A stretch of DNA of 64,000 nt from Meandrina meandrites. Taxonomy: Eukaryota > Cnidaria > Anthozoa > Scleractinia > Meandrinidae. Location of the stretch: assembly GCA_963693305.1 (NCBI GenBank), contig OY855904.1:10970996-11034995 (forward strand), given 5' to 3'. The notes under the pieces are model-generated. The model was not told where the DNA came from. It was given only the letters and a program-made list of their open reading frames with translations, and made no database searches. Below, one piece after another: positions 1-12,000 of this stretch; positions within the stretch are counted from its first letter, which is position 1; the number at the start of each line of letters is the position of its first letter. The translations under genes and the position numbers were made by a program.

Positions 1-610
1 ATGTTGATCACAACAATCATGTTGGTACATTGAACACTAATTTATAGCATATAAAGTAAGCTATAAGTTAATTTGTTTAAGCCATGCAGATTTTTTATAA
101 TTCAGAGGGTAGAAATTGTGAGCACAGACTCTTTTAATGCCTGTCGGTCTTAAGGGAAAAGATTAGAATTTAAGGTTTTACTCACTGGGATACTGGTTTG
201 CACTTGCATTACTTAGTTGTTATAAATTCAGACCTGTTGCAAGTCCAAGAGGTAACGGTTAAGCTAACATTTCGACTATAAATCTTAATACAGACAATTT
301 CTTTACTTGCAAGATCTGCAAATTAAAGTGAAAGTTGAAAGCCAAAAACACTCCACCAACAGTTCTAGATCTGTGATTATTTGGAAAGGAACTTTGCGCG
401 TTTACAAAAACTTCACAATACCCCTCGTGGTCAAATAAAGGATACAATGAAGGATGCAACTTGACTGGAATCCGACTGGTTCTGTGAACCCATGCCAAAA
501 AGACGGCATTTTACGTAACGTCTTCACTTCTTCGTGTAAACTCTTGCTTTTTATCGGAACATCCGCGCTTTTTTAGCAGACTGGTAACGAGTTACCGCGA
601 AACGCCTGCG
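1..610. other. Upstream flank of DNMT1, no confident gene
   Basis: This stretch is AT-rich and holds no gene I can identify. A minus-strand open frame at 259-498 ends near a plausible splice donor (CAAGTAAAG, reading leftwards) and could be a short exon of a divergent gene, but it matches no family I know. CpG-containing sequence increases from about 545 towards the DNMT1 start. Confidence 0.4.
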
Positions 611-632
611 CCAATAATTTTTGGCGGGAAAT
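611..632 (+). promoter_or_regulatory. CCAAT box and consensus E2F site upstream of DNMT1
   Basis: The sequence has CCAAT at 611-615, followed at once by TTTTTGGCGGGAAAT (617-631), which contains the canonical E2F motif TTTGGCGGGAAA. The pair lies about 105 bases before the DNMT1 ATG in a CpG-containing stretch with no clear TATA box. CCAAT plus E2F is a known arrangement in promoters of replication-linked genes, and mammalian DNMT1 is an E2F target. Cell-cycle control here is inference from the motifs. Confidence 0.6.
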
Positions 633-733
633 CAACAAGGCAACATTCCACTGGCCACGAGATCGATCAGATCGTTGTCAGTGCATCGAAAGAAATTGTG
701 CGGTTTCTTCGATTTCATCCATCTTGTAGAAAA

Positions 734-3700
734 ATGGTGCATTTAACCGAAGCTGAATTTCCACCGGATATCTCTGAGAGGTAAGATTTTGCGATCTAAA
801 CAAGATCGGCGGAATAGTTCATAAATGCATCCGAATGTACTGCGGCCAGCGATCGTGGCGATCGCAGCGCTAGCGACGACGCTTCATCATCGATCATGGA
901 TCTATTTAGCAAACGTATTCTTTATTTGTACAGATTATTAGAGCTTGAAGAGGAATACAAGGACGGCGATATTACCGAGAAGGTTAGTCAAATATGCTTA
1001 CTTCAATATATGCACGACTGAATTGTGCACTAAACAAAAGTTGAAATCAATGCAGCTACTCCTTTTGAGTCAAAAACACATCGAAGTAAAAGCTGTGTGA
1101 AATTGTTTTTAAGAAGTATTTTGTGACTGCTGGGAACGTGTTGAATTCAATTTATGATTGATCACGTACAGCTACAGTGTGTCGTAAGATGTACATATCT
1201 CAAAGAATTCAATATTATTGTACTTTGTGATTTAAATGGGCATGTAGATTTCAGAGATTTTAAATGCACATGTAGATGGCGGTCAGGGGCTATTCTATTT
1301 GTCAACTTGTGTGACTTTTACCAGCCAGCATGAATAATGTCAAAAACAATAACAGTTAAATGGTGTTAATATCATTTTAAACAGGGCTATGTAAGGAAAA
1401 AGTGCAAGCTAGTAAAGTCACTTTTGGTTAAAACGGTGCAAGAAAGGTGAGTTGTGTGAACTTGATCTATTTATCCATTAAAATGACTTTCAATCAAAAA
1501 AATTATTGATGTTTTATGCAGTTACCTAATATTTTAATGTTGTTTAGTTCTAAGTAAATTTTATTGCTGTTGTTGTTCAAATGCGTGAAATAAACAATAA
1601 GCAAAAAAACAAATAAATAAATATTTGGTATACAAAGAAGCATTAATTTGATGATGATCCTTCCAGTGAGGTGGGGGATCAGGGGTAGCACAGGAACGGT
1701 GAAGGGTAAAATAGTCATCATCCATGGAATTCTTTGCCCTCAAAAACATATTCAGAGACATACACCTGTAACTAAGTTGTTACCTGGTATATTTCTGAAA
1801 AATTTTTCCCTTTGTTTCTCTGGTCTCTGTAAATGAAATGCAATGTCTCCTGAAACATTCAAATTGAAGTGTATCCTTTTTACAAATATCCTAGGATTCA
1901 AAAGGTTGAAGATGATTTCAAAGATGGCAAATCGACTGAAGTAAGTTTTTAATGTGATGACTGATTACTTATCATATAAATAATTTATTATGACTTGTAA
2001 AAACCAAAATATCTTACTGTAGATGCAAAGAATTTTATAACCATTTATTTTTGCTACAGGAACAGCTAATTACAAATCTAAAAGAACTTCTCTCTGAGGT
2101 TGGTCACAAAGTTAGTAATGGCTGTGGCAGGACACCATTATCTCCTGCGTCTGCTGAAGAGAAGCAGAATGGGTCAGTGAATCCTATCAAGGAAGAGCCT
2201 ATGGAAACAGGAGATGCAGAAATCGAACCTAGTAATGGCCCTTCTGATGAGACAAATGGAAATCAAGGAAACGAAGATGACCCCTCAGGATCAAGAGACA
2301 ATGAAATCATGGAGACTGACAGATCAGATAGTAAGCCAAGTATTCACTCTGTTGCTGGGCCGTCATGCAGTAATTCAACTGCTGTGCATGATAAAGATGA
2401 CACCCAGGCATCTTCATCATCTAGTGAAGGAGGTAATTTATTCTTGTTAGTAATATGATCCAAGAAAAACAAAATCATAATGTTCAGATTCAGAAAATAA
2501 ATAAATACGGTATTTGCATTCATACCCACCCTAAAGAAAAGGATCCCAAAAGGGGGGTGGGGTGGCTAGAGTCTAGGAGCCATAAAATTTTTGTCATTGC
2601 ACCTGGAGCCCCACATTGCTTTACTGTTTGGAACCCTAATACTTTTTTCCTGTAGAGCCGAGATCCTGAAAATGTTTCCAGCAAAGCCTGGAACCCGGTT
2701 TTGGGGGAGTATCTATCTACAATCCATGTTTCCCTGATATATTACAGTATCCAAATTTCTTAAAGGAAATTATGAAGCTAAACTGGAATTTCCACAAGAG
2801 TGTAGGGGGAGGGGGGGGGGGGGTTCCAAGCCAAGAAGCCTTCAGTGGATGGGGAATGGATAATTTATGGGTCAAGGCAATGAAAGTAACACATTGTTTC
2901 AGCGTGGCTAATTAAAATGAAATTGATCGTTCCTGTCCATATCTTGTTCTGAATTATTGTGTAAATTAATAAATTAATCACAGCCACTATTGCTCTAATT
3001 AGCTAATCTCCTTCTTCTCTTGGTTAGTTTATTTTTAAAAACAGCCTGACAACTTGATTTTGTTTTAACTTTCCAGAATCATCCTTGCAATTGAAAAAAG
3101 AATCTCCTACTACAAAAGATAAGGTATTTCAGGTTGTCCGGCTTGTGTAGTGAACAAGCTTGTTGTCACTTTAATTATTTGTATGAAGATTTTATTGCAA
3201 AAACTTTGATTAGCCAGTCTAGGTTGTTGCTCTCAGACTTAAAATGTTTTTTTTTTCTTTTTGAAGAAGACAACTAAATCAGGAAAAGAGAGCAAGAGAC
3301 AACCTGGAATTAAAGAAATGTTTGCCAAAGGGTAACTAGACTGATTATTGTATCTCAGACCGACCAACCAACCGACTGACCTTCCGACCGACCGGCCGAC
3401 CAACCAACTGACCGACCGACCAACCAGCCGACCGCCGACCGACCAACCGACTGACCATACTTTGTCAATATCAGAAGTCCCACCAAAATTGCTGTAGAGT
3501 GGATGCACCATGTTATTAAACCTAAGTAGTCATTAAATTTTTTTTTCTAGCCCAGTCAAAAGAAAGAACACAGAAGGTGGCAAAGAAGAACCAAATGGTG
3601 GAGAGTCATCTTCACACGGTGGTGTAAGTAAAGTATGCAATCTTTTATGTACATGTCTAGGCAGATGATTTTATATTATTTACATGTAGATCATGTTCGG

Positions 3701-4737
3701 CCGTATGTTCCAGATGGGAGAAAGAGGATGAATGGGTGACTGAGATCATGTGTCAATAAGTCAATACTAAAGGATAAATGTTAATCTGAAGAGTGAAAAG
3801 TTTGTGGTGATATTCACCAATACTATAGACTGAAAATAAAGTGTCTTTCATGTATTAAAGACTGACATTATTGGCAGATACTTGGTTGATGTGCAGGGCT
3901 GTCATGACGGGTCGTAACCCGTAAATCCTGTTACAGCTGAGTTAACTTGTGTTATGGGTGAAGGTACTAATTGGGGTTTTGTGACACTTGTCTACAGAGG
4001 GAAATGCTATGGGTGATAACTTCAATGAAACAGCTGCTTAAAAACTTAATAACAGCCCTGGATGTATCTGTCAATTTTCTGTCCAGCATCAGCAGAGTAT
4101 TGAATAATGCAATGATCAGCTGATACTCGATAAATATGTACAGTGGCACGTTAGCCACAGTAACAATAAGTTTGAGGTAAAATCAATCACTTTAATGTTA
4201 CTGTAAATTTTGTAACAGGATAGCAAACGTCAAAAGGTGTCAGATAATGATGATAACAATGAAGGAGAAAAGGAATCAGTGAATACAGAAACAGAAAGGT
4301 GAGATGCAGCGGTATAAACCATGTATAGAAGTTTGTCCGGATTGCTGGATTCTTTTGCTTACAGTAAAGACAATGTTCTTATAAGAAGGATGAAATCAGA
4401 TATAAAAATTTCACCCATTTGGATTTTGGAAAATTATAGTACACAAGTCCCTCTTGATTTCTTTTTGGAGGTATCCCTAAAACACTTAAGAAACCAAACA
4501 AACTTGTTAAATACCATAATCTAGAACGTTATCATAAAAGTTTAACCTCAACATTATTGGTGTAGCTGCAATTATGCCAAAGACAGGAATATCTAAACCC
4601 TTTCAAGCCACCTTAATATTTATTTGCAAAAACCCTGGATGTACATGTATGTGCAAGGTATTTGATGTTATTTTTTCTCTAGGTATAACTTCAGAGAATC
4701 GTCTGAGGGTACAAAATCTCCAGTGAAAAAATCTCAG
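734..4737 (+). CDS. DNMT1: DNMT1 exons 1-10: DMAP-binding domain, linker and PCNA-binding box
   Basis: Exons 1-5 encode an acidic, coiled helical N-terminus (residues about 1-80, with LLELEEEY and [13 protein letters not shown]) that matches the DMAP1-binding domain of DNMT1. The long exon 5 then gives a low-complexity linker rich in E, D, S and N. Exon 7 holds [12 protein letters not shown] at about residues 219-230, which fits a PIP box (Q-x-x-I-x-x-x-F); exon 8 continues with PVKRKN, as in vertebrate DNMT1, where this segment binds PCNA. The ATG chosen is the first in frame and lies in AAAATGG. Confidence 0.88.
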
Positions 4738-5937
4738 GTGCTGTGAAGTTCTTGATCTTTATAATTGTGCCTATTTAAATAAAATGAGTCCTTTTTATTG
4801 TTTTACTTGTTTCTATCTAGTTGTAGTTTCCAAACTAGGGTACCATACAGCCACAATATAGTTAAACAGTACTATAGACATCCTAGAACTATATACTGTT
4901 ATGTTCTTTATATACTCCATCATAGTTTTCAGCCTCATGCTACATAGCTTAACTATTTTCCTTTCATTAGATCTTTGACTCCCTAAAGTGTGCTGTGACT
5001 AACATTCTAAATATAACCAATATATTTTGAACCAGTCGTGACTCACCGACTAGTGGATATTAATTGTCACACATGTACACTAATGTTTGTTGTCTATGTC
5101 ATCTGATCTTTCATAGCCTCCTGCCAAGTGTAAAGAGTGTAAGCAACTGCTGGACAGTCCTGATCTGAGACTCTTCCTTGGGGACAGCGATGATGCAGTA
5201 AGTTCAGCTTTAAGGTCGCGCAGGACTCTTGCTCATTAATAAATTCGTTAGCAAAATTTCTTGATGGGATGTTATTTTGTAAAGCTGTAATTCTCTGAAT
5301 TATGAACATCGATTCCCCTAAAATTTATCAAAGATTTTAGGTAAGGATGGAATTGCATGATGATTGTCGTTTTAATGGCAGATCGCCGTTTTAATGTTTT
5401 AAAAGTGTGATGTTACAAGCTCTTCAAGTTAAACTGCAGATAATGTGATTTTGTGTCCAAGTTTTCAGCTAGAATAGTGCACCGAATTAAATGATTATAT
5501 AACGTAGTGATAAATTATTAATATTATCTCTTATTTGTGTTCTGGCAAGAATGAAATTCTCGAAGTCAAAAATTGTGAGAAGTTATTGGCTTTTAAGAGA
5601 GTAAATCAAAGAAAATGCGCTCTTTCTGAAAAATAAGGGGGGGGGGGGGGCTCCCCTGGATCTGCCACTGCTACTTTATGCCTGAGACAGATGTTGTTGT
5701 TTACCTGTTCCATTTTAAATATAGCTTTCAAGATTTTAAGAGAGTTTTTAATTAAGAGTTCTAAAATGTGTACTACTGTGTGTGTTCAATAGGTGGAGGA
5801 ATTTGTTGCTCTGACTGACCCACGCTTATCGCTTTTCTCTGGAGAGGAGGAACAGTTTGACAGCTATAATGACAGGCCACAGCACAAAATCACAAATTTC
5901 AGGTATACACCACATTCAACAATTTCTTTTGGTTGTG

Positions 5938-6001
<64 letters not shown>

Positions 6002-9000
6002 GTTGTGATTTGGCTTACTATTAGACCTTTTTTAATTTATTTAATGGATTAATAATTAATATTAATATTTTATTATGATTTTATTCCATTTTAGCATTTA
6101 CGACAAAAACACCCACCTCTGTCCATTTGACTCGGGCTTAATCGAGAAAAATATTGAATTGTACTTCAGTGGCTACCTCAAACCAATTTATGACGAGAAT
6201 CCAAGTACTGAAGGTATAGAATATACATTAACGTTGGCCACCACTAGGGAGTGTGGTGGTACGGTATGGTGGTAAATAATTTGTTGGACATGAATACCGT
6301 AGGTCAAGGAATAACCTTGACTGGGGTCTCTGCTCTGTCCTTAATATACTGTCACAGTGCATTTAGCAACCCAGTAATAACAGCAAATAAAGGGGGTGGG
6401 GGGGGGGGGGGGGTGGGCAACCTAAACAATATTCTAGAAGACAATCGATTAGTATCCCAGCCAGGAGTTTGTATAAAGTATGAACAGCAAACCATGTGAG
6501 CCAGTGAGAAGCTTTATTTGTTGTAACAGAAATGTACATTGAATAGTATTCCCCTTTTCCAGCCATTCTGAGGCTAACCAGAATGCTGATTAACCTAAAT
6601 GGAATGCTTTTTAGGCCAACCAAAGTGCTGTTTAGGCTAACTTGAATGTTGCTCTCTAATGGGTGCTGAACAAGGGCAATCAACTACTTAAAAGCTTGTT
6701 GAAAGCCTCGCACTTTACCTTACCCTAGCCTACTGCTAAATGGCATGGCATGCATAATAGTAGTATTTGTAGTATAAATAGTATTAGTTTTTTAAGTGTA
6801 CTGTACATGTGACACATGTTGACATTCGTTCCAGGTGGTGTTCCCACAAAGTCTATTGGGCCTATAAATGAGTGGTGGATTGCAGGCTTTGATGGAGGAG
6901 AGAATGCTCTCATTGGTTTCACTACAGGTTTGCAGCCACTTAACAAATATAAAATTGTGATCATACACTGTATGTTTGTGCGGTGTATTTTATTTACATT
7001 TTAACAGTTAGACTATGAGACCAAGTTTTCTATGAGCAAATAGTCAACAAAGCACAGCCGAGTTCACTATTGCTCATAGAAAACGAGGGCAAGTAGTCTA
7101 ATTGTTTTAGAAAAAAACTCTAAAGAATTGCAGTTCAAACACCTGGGGGTGGGGGCTCCCCTATAAATATGACAGGGGTACTTCTTGTACCTATTAGGGG
7201 TCAAAATTTATCAATTGGTACCGCTTAGGGTGTTAAAATATAAAATGGCTACTGTCAGAGTTATCACAGTACCATAACAGACATGGTTTCTCTCATAAGA
7301 ACTCCTGGTACCTCTTAGGGGTGGCCACGCCCACTAATCTAAAATGTGGTACCTTTTAGAGCTTCTTTTCAAAATTTTCTATGTCAGCACCCCCATCATT
7401 TTTATGGGGGAGTCGCCCCCTCCCCCCCCCCCCCCCCCTACTGGGTTCAATAACCTACCATGTTATGTACTTTAAGGCTCTTGAAGTACATAAAGAGCAA
7501 CTTGTGTGCAATTGTGTTCTATCAGGGCATAGAAAACAGTGGGAGAACCTTTCAGATTCATCCATTTATGATAGAACACATCTGAGGTTCTGCTTAGAGA
7601 AGTTGTAGCATTAAAAAAGTAACAGATATGCGTGGCTTTTAATTGCAGCTTTTGCGGAGTATATATTGATGCAGGCATCTGAGGACTACATGCCATTTAT
7701 GAACATCATGAAAGAAAAGATAGCCATGAGCAAGGTACAGTTTGATCATAAGTCATTAGTCAAAGTATTGACAGAATAAAGCATCGCGCAAGTATCGCAG
7801 AGGTTACAGGTTTGAATCCTGTTGAGTGTGTTTCCAGAAAATATTCATAAATCCCTGTGGAGGATCATTGGAAATTTCAAGGGGACAGGAGGAGGGGGGG
7901 AGGTCTTAAAAACCAAAAAGTATGAAGGTAAACTGAAGTTTCCAGAGGGAAGTGAGGGGGTCAAACCATTTTTTTTCTGGACGGCACACAGTGAGGATCG
8001 TGTCAGTGCTTGCTTAAAAATATTATCTTAAAAAATGTTATTAATATTTCAAAATTTTTTAAGTGTTGTTTCTGTCTTGCAGATTGTCATTGAGTTCATG
8101 CAAGGTAATCCAGATGCAAGATATGAAGAATTGTTAAATAAAGTCCAGGTAACAATAATATGAAATACTAAAATAATATTTACTAGTTATTATTTTAGTA
8201 TTTTAAGTATTTAGTAGTGAATGAAAAGGGTATTTAGTACAGTAACTTTTTGTTTTTGTTTTTAACAAAGTAACTTTGATTCTGGATGATATTGTTTCTA
8301 CAAAACACAAGACAATGTCAAAAAAAAAAACAAGTTATAAGTTTGAACTGCATCTGCTGCTTCTGTGAGCTGAAGAGATTGTGTGCAAAGTTATGTTAAA
8401 CTATGAAAGTCACTATTTTATACTTTTTTGTCATCAGACTTCTGTGCCCCCAGGAAACTGTTCTTCTTTTACTGAAGATACCCTGTTACGGCATGCACAG
8501 TTTCTTGTTGAACAGGTAAAGTTCTCGTGCACTTTGAAAACAAGTCATATAATTTACTGCACCAGGTTTATATATGCCCCAATGTAATTAAATGTGGCAT
8601 TGCTGCAAGTTCACATAATTATTTTATGTACATTTGGGCCAACAAATTGATGAGATGATTTTGTGACAGATGTGACCAAAAAATGTTTTTTTTTTGCAGG
8701 GGGTGAGGGGGTGGGGCTGTCAAGGAGCAGAGAGGGGGAGGCGGGGCTGGCTGGCTTATACATGCTCATCTGCATTTATTTAGGATTAGTTCTAAATTAA
8801 TGCACAGTGCTTTCAAAACAAAGCCAAAGTCAAAATAAATGTTGGGAGATATTTATCGTTAGACAGTTATGCTCGAAACATCTGACAATATGATATAATT
8901 ATTTCTTATTCACTCATGGTGTCTTCAGGTGGAAAGCTATGACCAAGCAGCTGATGATGACGAGCTCCCTCTGCTAGTGTCACCATGCATGAGAGATCTC

Positions 9001-12000
9001 ATCAAACTTGCTGGAGTAACACTCGGCAAAAGGTTTGCATGTAATTTCTTTTTACCTGCACATCAAAGAGGTACAGAGAAACACTCACCTGCAGCTGGTG
9101 TTTCATCTTTCACTTCTTTCCAGCTCTCGTTACTTCCTGGTGTGCTTTATAACAGGACAAAGCATATTTTTTTTTTAATTGTTAATTTAGCATCAGTTTG
9201 ATGTTTATGCAATGTAAAGCGCTTGTAATGAGAGCAATAACCAGTAATAAATTATTTGGATTTTAGTGTGCCAAGAACAAGGAGAAAATATAAACTAGCT
9301 TTTTCAAGCAGTCTCTAAACTTACATGTACACACACTTCAATCGCCAGAAAACTGCATGCTGCTAGTTCAATAAGCTTTGTCAGTTATTAGCATACTTCT
9401 CCTTAGTATCACACCCTTTCAGTTAAGTGTTTATCAGCTGTTGTTTTCTGTCCAGGCGTGCTGCAAGAGGAGTCAAAGTCAGACTTGACAAGAAAAAGAA
9501 GCCTACTGCTCCATCAAAGGTTAGCTGGGATGAGATCAGTAACTCCATTATAACTTGTGGTAGCAACCATAAGCTCTGTTTGTTGTCCAGATGTAAATTT
9601 GGAATCCGATTTATTTCAGGCCACGACCACTCCTCTTGTACGGAACATATTTGACATTTTCTTCAAGGATCAAATTGATGGTAAAGAAACAAGTGCCCCT
9701 CGCAGGAAGCGATGTGGTGTGTGTGAGGTGTGCCAGCAGGCAGACTGTGGAAAGTGTAAATCCTGCAAAGATATGGTCAAGTTTGGTGGAACTGGAAGGA
9801 AGAAACAATGCTGTGAAGAAAGAAGGTTTGTGTCAAGTTCAGTTGAGTCTTCAGAAATAGACACACAAAGAGAAGGTACCACCCGAGACCTCTTCACAGC
9901 AGGCATATGTCCAGACATCTCCAAGCAGACACCTTCCCTAAGCAGGCAACTCCACTAGACACCATCACTACTAGACAACTCCTTGTATACAAGCAGCTCC
10001 TCTAAGGAGTTCCCAGTAAAACCCCAAGCATGCTTTGTCAAGCAGACCCTTTCCTTAACTCCCCTTAGCAGGCCTACCCTAGCAGACACCTCCTTTACCC
10101 TGCTAAGCCAACTTTCCTAAGCGAACCCCTTCTCTAAGCAGACACCCCTCCTTAGGAGGCTCTCTGCTAAACAGATCCTTCCTACACAGACCCCTCCTCA
10201 TTGTATACTCTTCTCCTAATTAGTGGGTGGGTACAGGAGGGCGGGAGCCCTCCTGACAAAATGGGTGGGAGGTGGGAGAAGAGAGGGCGGGAAGGGGGAG
10301 TCCTGAGGTGGCGGGAACCAGGAGAAATTGAGAAAACTTCACAACATTTTGTTACATTTCGCAATAGAAATGGGATGAAGAGGAAGGAACCACTAAAGAA
10401 AGGGGCGGGAAGCAGGAGTAAAAGTTACAAGAAGAGGCAGTAGAAGATATGGGAAGCAGGAGTTTTAGACCCCCCTGTCCCTCCCCACTAATTTTAAAGA
10501 GTTAGTTCCTCTAAGAAAACATCTCTTCTTAGAAGACAGCACCTCATAAGACGATTAAGTGCACACAATTATCACTAGCAGCAGACATCTACTGCAAAAT
10601 ATAAAAGAGCAGTACGCAGATTGTTTTGTTTGATTGTAGGTGTCCTTACATGGCTGTGAAAGAAGCAGAAGAGGATGAAGAGGTTTCTGAAGAAAATTCG
10701 GAAATTGAGAACATGGTATGAAATAAGCGAAGGGTGATACAACACAGATGTTTCTTTGCTGTTGCCATTAGAAGGTTCTACATGTAATTCTTTGTTTTTC
10801 TTTTTATCAGAGTCCCAACAAAGACACTGACAAGAAGAACCAGGGAACACACAAAACAGCAAAATCACAGAAAGTGATTAAGGTGAGTTTCAACTCAAGA
10901 AGGCACATGTAGCTCTAACAATGCAGTAAGAACTTTGTGCTTAAAGTACCCCTTTTAGCTCTTTTAAAAGAGGCTGGTAAAGAAGAGGGGTTATGTTGAA
11001 CCTGCAGTAAACAAGTTTTACATTGACAGTGAAGACTGAATTGTTCGTTGTAATATTTTATGACTGATAACATTTTTGTCTTCTTTCCTTTAAGCTCCTT
11101 CACCAATCCGTAATTTTGTCATGTTAAAATGTAGAAAACTATATACTAAATGTCTATATACTAAGTGTCTTGTGATGTTGTTTCCTGTATCACATTAAGT
11201 GTGACCTCTAACTGCAATGCAATAATGTCAGCTTTGTGTTACTTTTTAGACAAAGGTCGAATGGATAGGAGATCCCATTAAAGTCAGTGGAAAGAAAAAG
11301 TATTACTTGTCAGTTCGTATTAATAATAAAGAGGAGGTACAAGTGCTAATTAATATTTTTAATTGCCTGGTCTTTCATTGTCTCTTGCTTGGTTCTTTGT
11401 GCATGCCAGTATTGACTTGTGCAAATCTGATGTTTTGCTTGCAGATACACACTGGAGATTTTGTGAAGGTTTGCCCTGATGACCCTCACAAGCCACTGTT
11501 CATTTCCTGTGTGTGCTACATGTGGGAAGCAGTAAATGGTGACAAGATGTTTCACTGTAGATGGTTAAGGTACAAACCAGTATCCTGACTGATTGGCTGA
11601 CTGACTGACTGACAGACCGACGGACCGGCCAACCGACCGACCGACCGACCGACCGACCGACCGACCGACCAACCGACCGATTGATTGATTCATTGATTGA
11701 TTGATTTTCTACCTTTGCCGTTTGTGTTACAGTCGTGGCTCAGAGACTATTTTGGGTGAAACAAGTGATGCTACTGAGCTGTTTCTTGTGGATGAATGTG
11801 ATAAGAATCCTCTTGGCTCCATTGTACAGAAATGTACTGTAAGTACCTTATGAAATGGGCGTAGTCCGTTTGAGATTGAACTAAGTTTAAGAAAGAATTG
11901 GTGGCATAGATAGTTAGTGCATTGAACTTTAGTTCCAAAGGTCTGAATTGAGTCTGGCCGGGGTAGTTGTGTTGTGTCTCAATACAGTTTTTTTTGTAGT

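Noticed and set aside
3239..3511. 90-codon minus-strand ORF rich in Gly, Arg, Ser and Val
   Set aside because: It is the translation of the GACC/CCAA microsatellite and overlaps DNMT1 exon 7.
5793..5996. ORF ending in a Tyr-Ile repeat
   Set aside because: The first part is DNMT1 exon 12; the repeat is read-through into the (TA)n tract of the intron.
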